This document shows positions 63,996 through 64,000 of a DNA stretch of 64,000 nt, piece after piece. Made by a program: the position numbers and the translations under genes. Numbering within the stretch: the first letter of the stretch is position 1; each line of letters starts with the position of its first letter. The notes under the pieces were generated by a model that searched no databases, was not told the DNA's origin, and saw nothing but the letters and a program-made list of their open reading frames with translations. Source of the stretch: Tomitella cavernea (lineage in GTDB: Bacteria > Actinomycetota > Actinomycetes > Mycobacteriales > Mycobacteriaceae); the NCBI RefSeq assembly GCF_016599145.1, contig NZ_JAENKO010000006.1:1-64000 (forward strand), in the 5' to 3' direction.

Positions 63996-64000
63996 CACAG

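Overview
The window is chromosomal DNA of a high-GC actinobacterium of the mycolic-acid group (Mycobacteriales/Corynebacteriales). The evidence is the gene content: an AftD-type arabinofuranosyltransferase of the arabinogalactan/LAM pathway, the htdX-fabG4-fadA2-fadE5 acyl-CoA genes, FprB with its AurF-type partner, an Rv0338c-like iron-sulfur oxidoreductase and HspR-type boxes before dnaK. Local gene order follows two Mycobacterium tuberculosis blocks, Rv0236c-Rv0244c and Rv0321/Rv0337c/Rv0338c/Rv0350. It is not Mycobacterium itself, because long stretches are inserted or rearranged; Tomitella, Tsukamurella, Gordonia or Dietzia relatives are possible but I cannot choose. No rRNA, IS element, prophage or CRISPR array is seen; there is one tRNA.

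Layout. 1-6.1 kb (minus): Usp, isochorismate synthase, DUF2613 small protein and aftD (cut by the window start). 6.3-12.4 kb: lpqI and a TetR gene, then divergent fabG4-htdX and fadA2, the Rv0237-Rv0243 order. 12.6-15.6 kb: AurF-type diiron oxygenase plus FprB (the Rv0885-Rv0886 pair). 15.7-26.3 kb: accessory genes: LAL-type LuxR regulator, VanW protein, TetR/MFS efflux pair, NAD(P)-binding protein and a YhgE/ABC export pair. 26.5-28.3 kb: fadE5, here about 14 kb from fadA2. 28.8-32.5 kb: alkane hydroxylase operon alkB-rubredoxin-rubredoxin-rubredoxin reductase-tetR. 32.7-43.8 kb: methyltransferase, glutathionyl-hydroquinone-reductase-like enzyme, UMF1 MFS, a YoeB/Txe toxin with a truncated YefM antitoxin, APH-like kinase, a dense short-repeat cluster, PAP2, aldo/keto reductase, acyl-CoA synthetase and Tat-exported sulfatase. 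44-45.5 kb: unrecognised small genes. 45.6-64 kb: tRNA-Gly(CCC), dcd, a proline-rich membrane protein, aspC-type aminotransferase, DedA, membrane alpha/beta hydrolase, SIMPL lipoprotein, ABC exporter plus two-component system, the Rv0338c homologue, three small secreted Gly/Ala-rich proteins and dnaK.

How the genes fit together. The dominant theme is fatty acid and alkane use: AlkB with two rubredoxins and their reductase oxidises alkanes, and the resulting acids can enter beta-oxidation through acyl-CoA synthetase, FadE5, HtdX, FabG4 and FadA2. Similar short operator-like dyads lie in the fadA2/fabG4 and fadE5 promoters, and a half site lies before the TetR gene, suggesting a shared regulon. 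A second theme is envelope biology (AftD, LpqI, VanW, PAP2, secreted proteins). The best candidates for new biology are the three-gene secreted glycine-zipper cluster at 60.5-61.9 kb, the repeat cluster with a 42-bp perfect palindrome at 37.6-37.8 kb, the truncated antitoxin before an intact toxin at 35.9-36.3 kb, the iterated C-terminal tail of the Rv0338c homologue, and the unrecognised overlapping gene pair at 44.3-45.5 kb.
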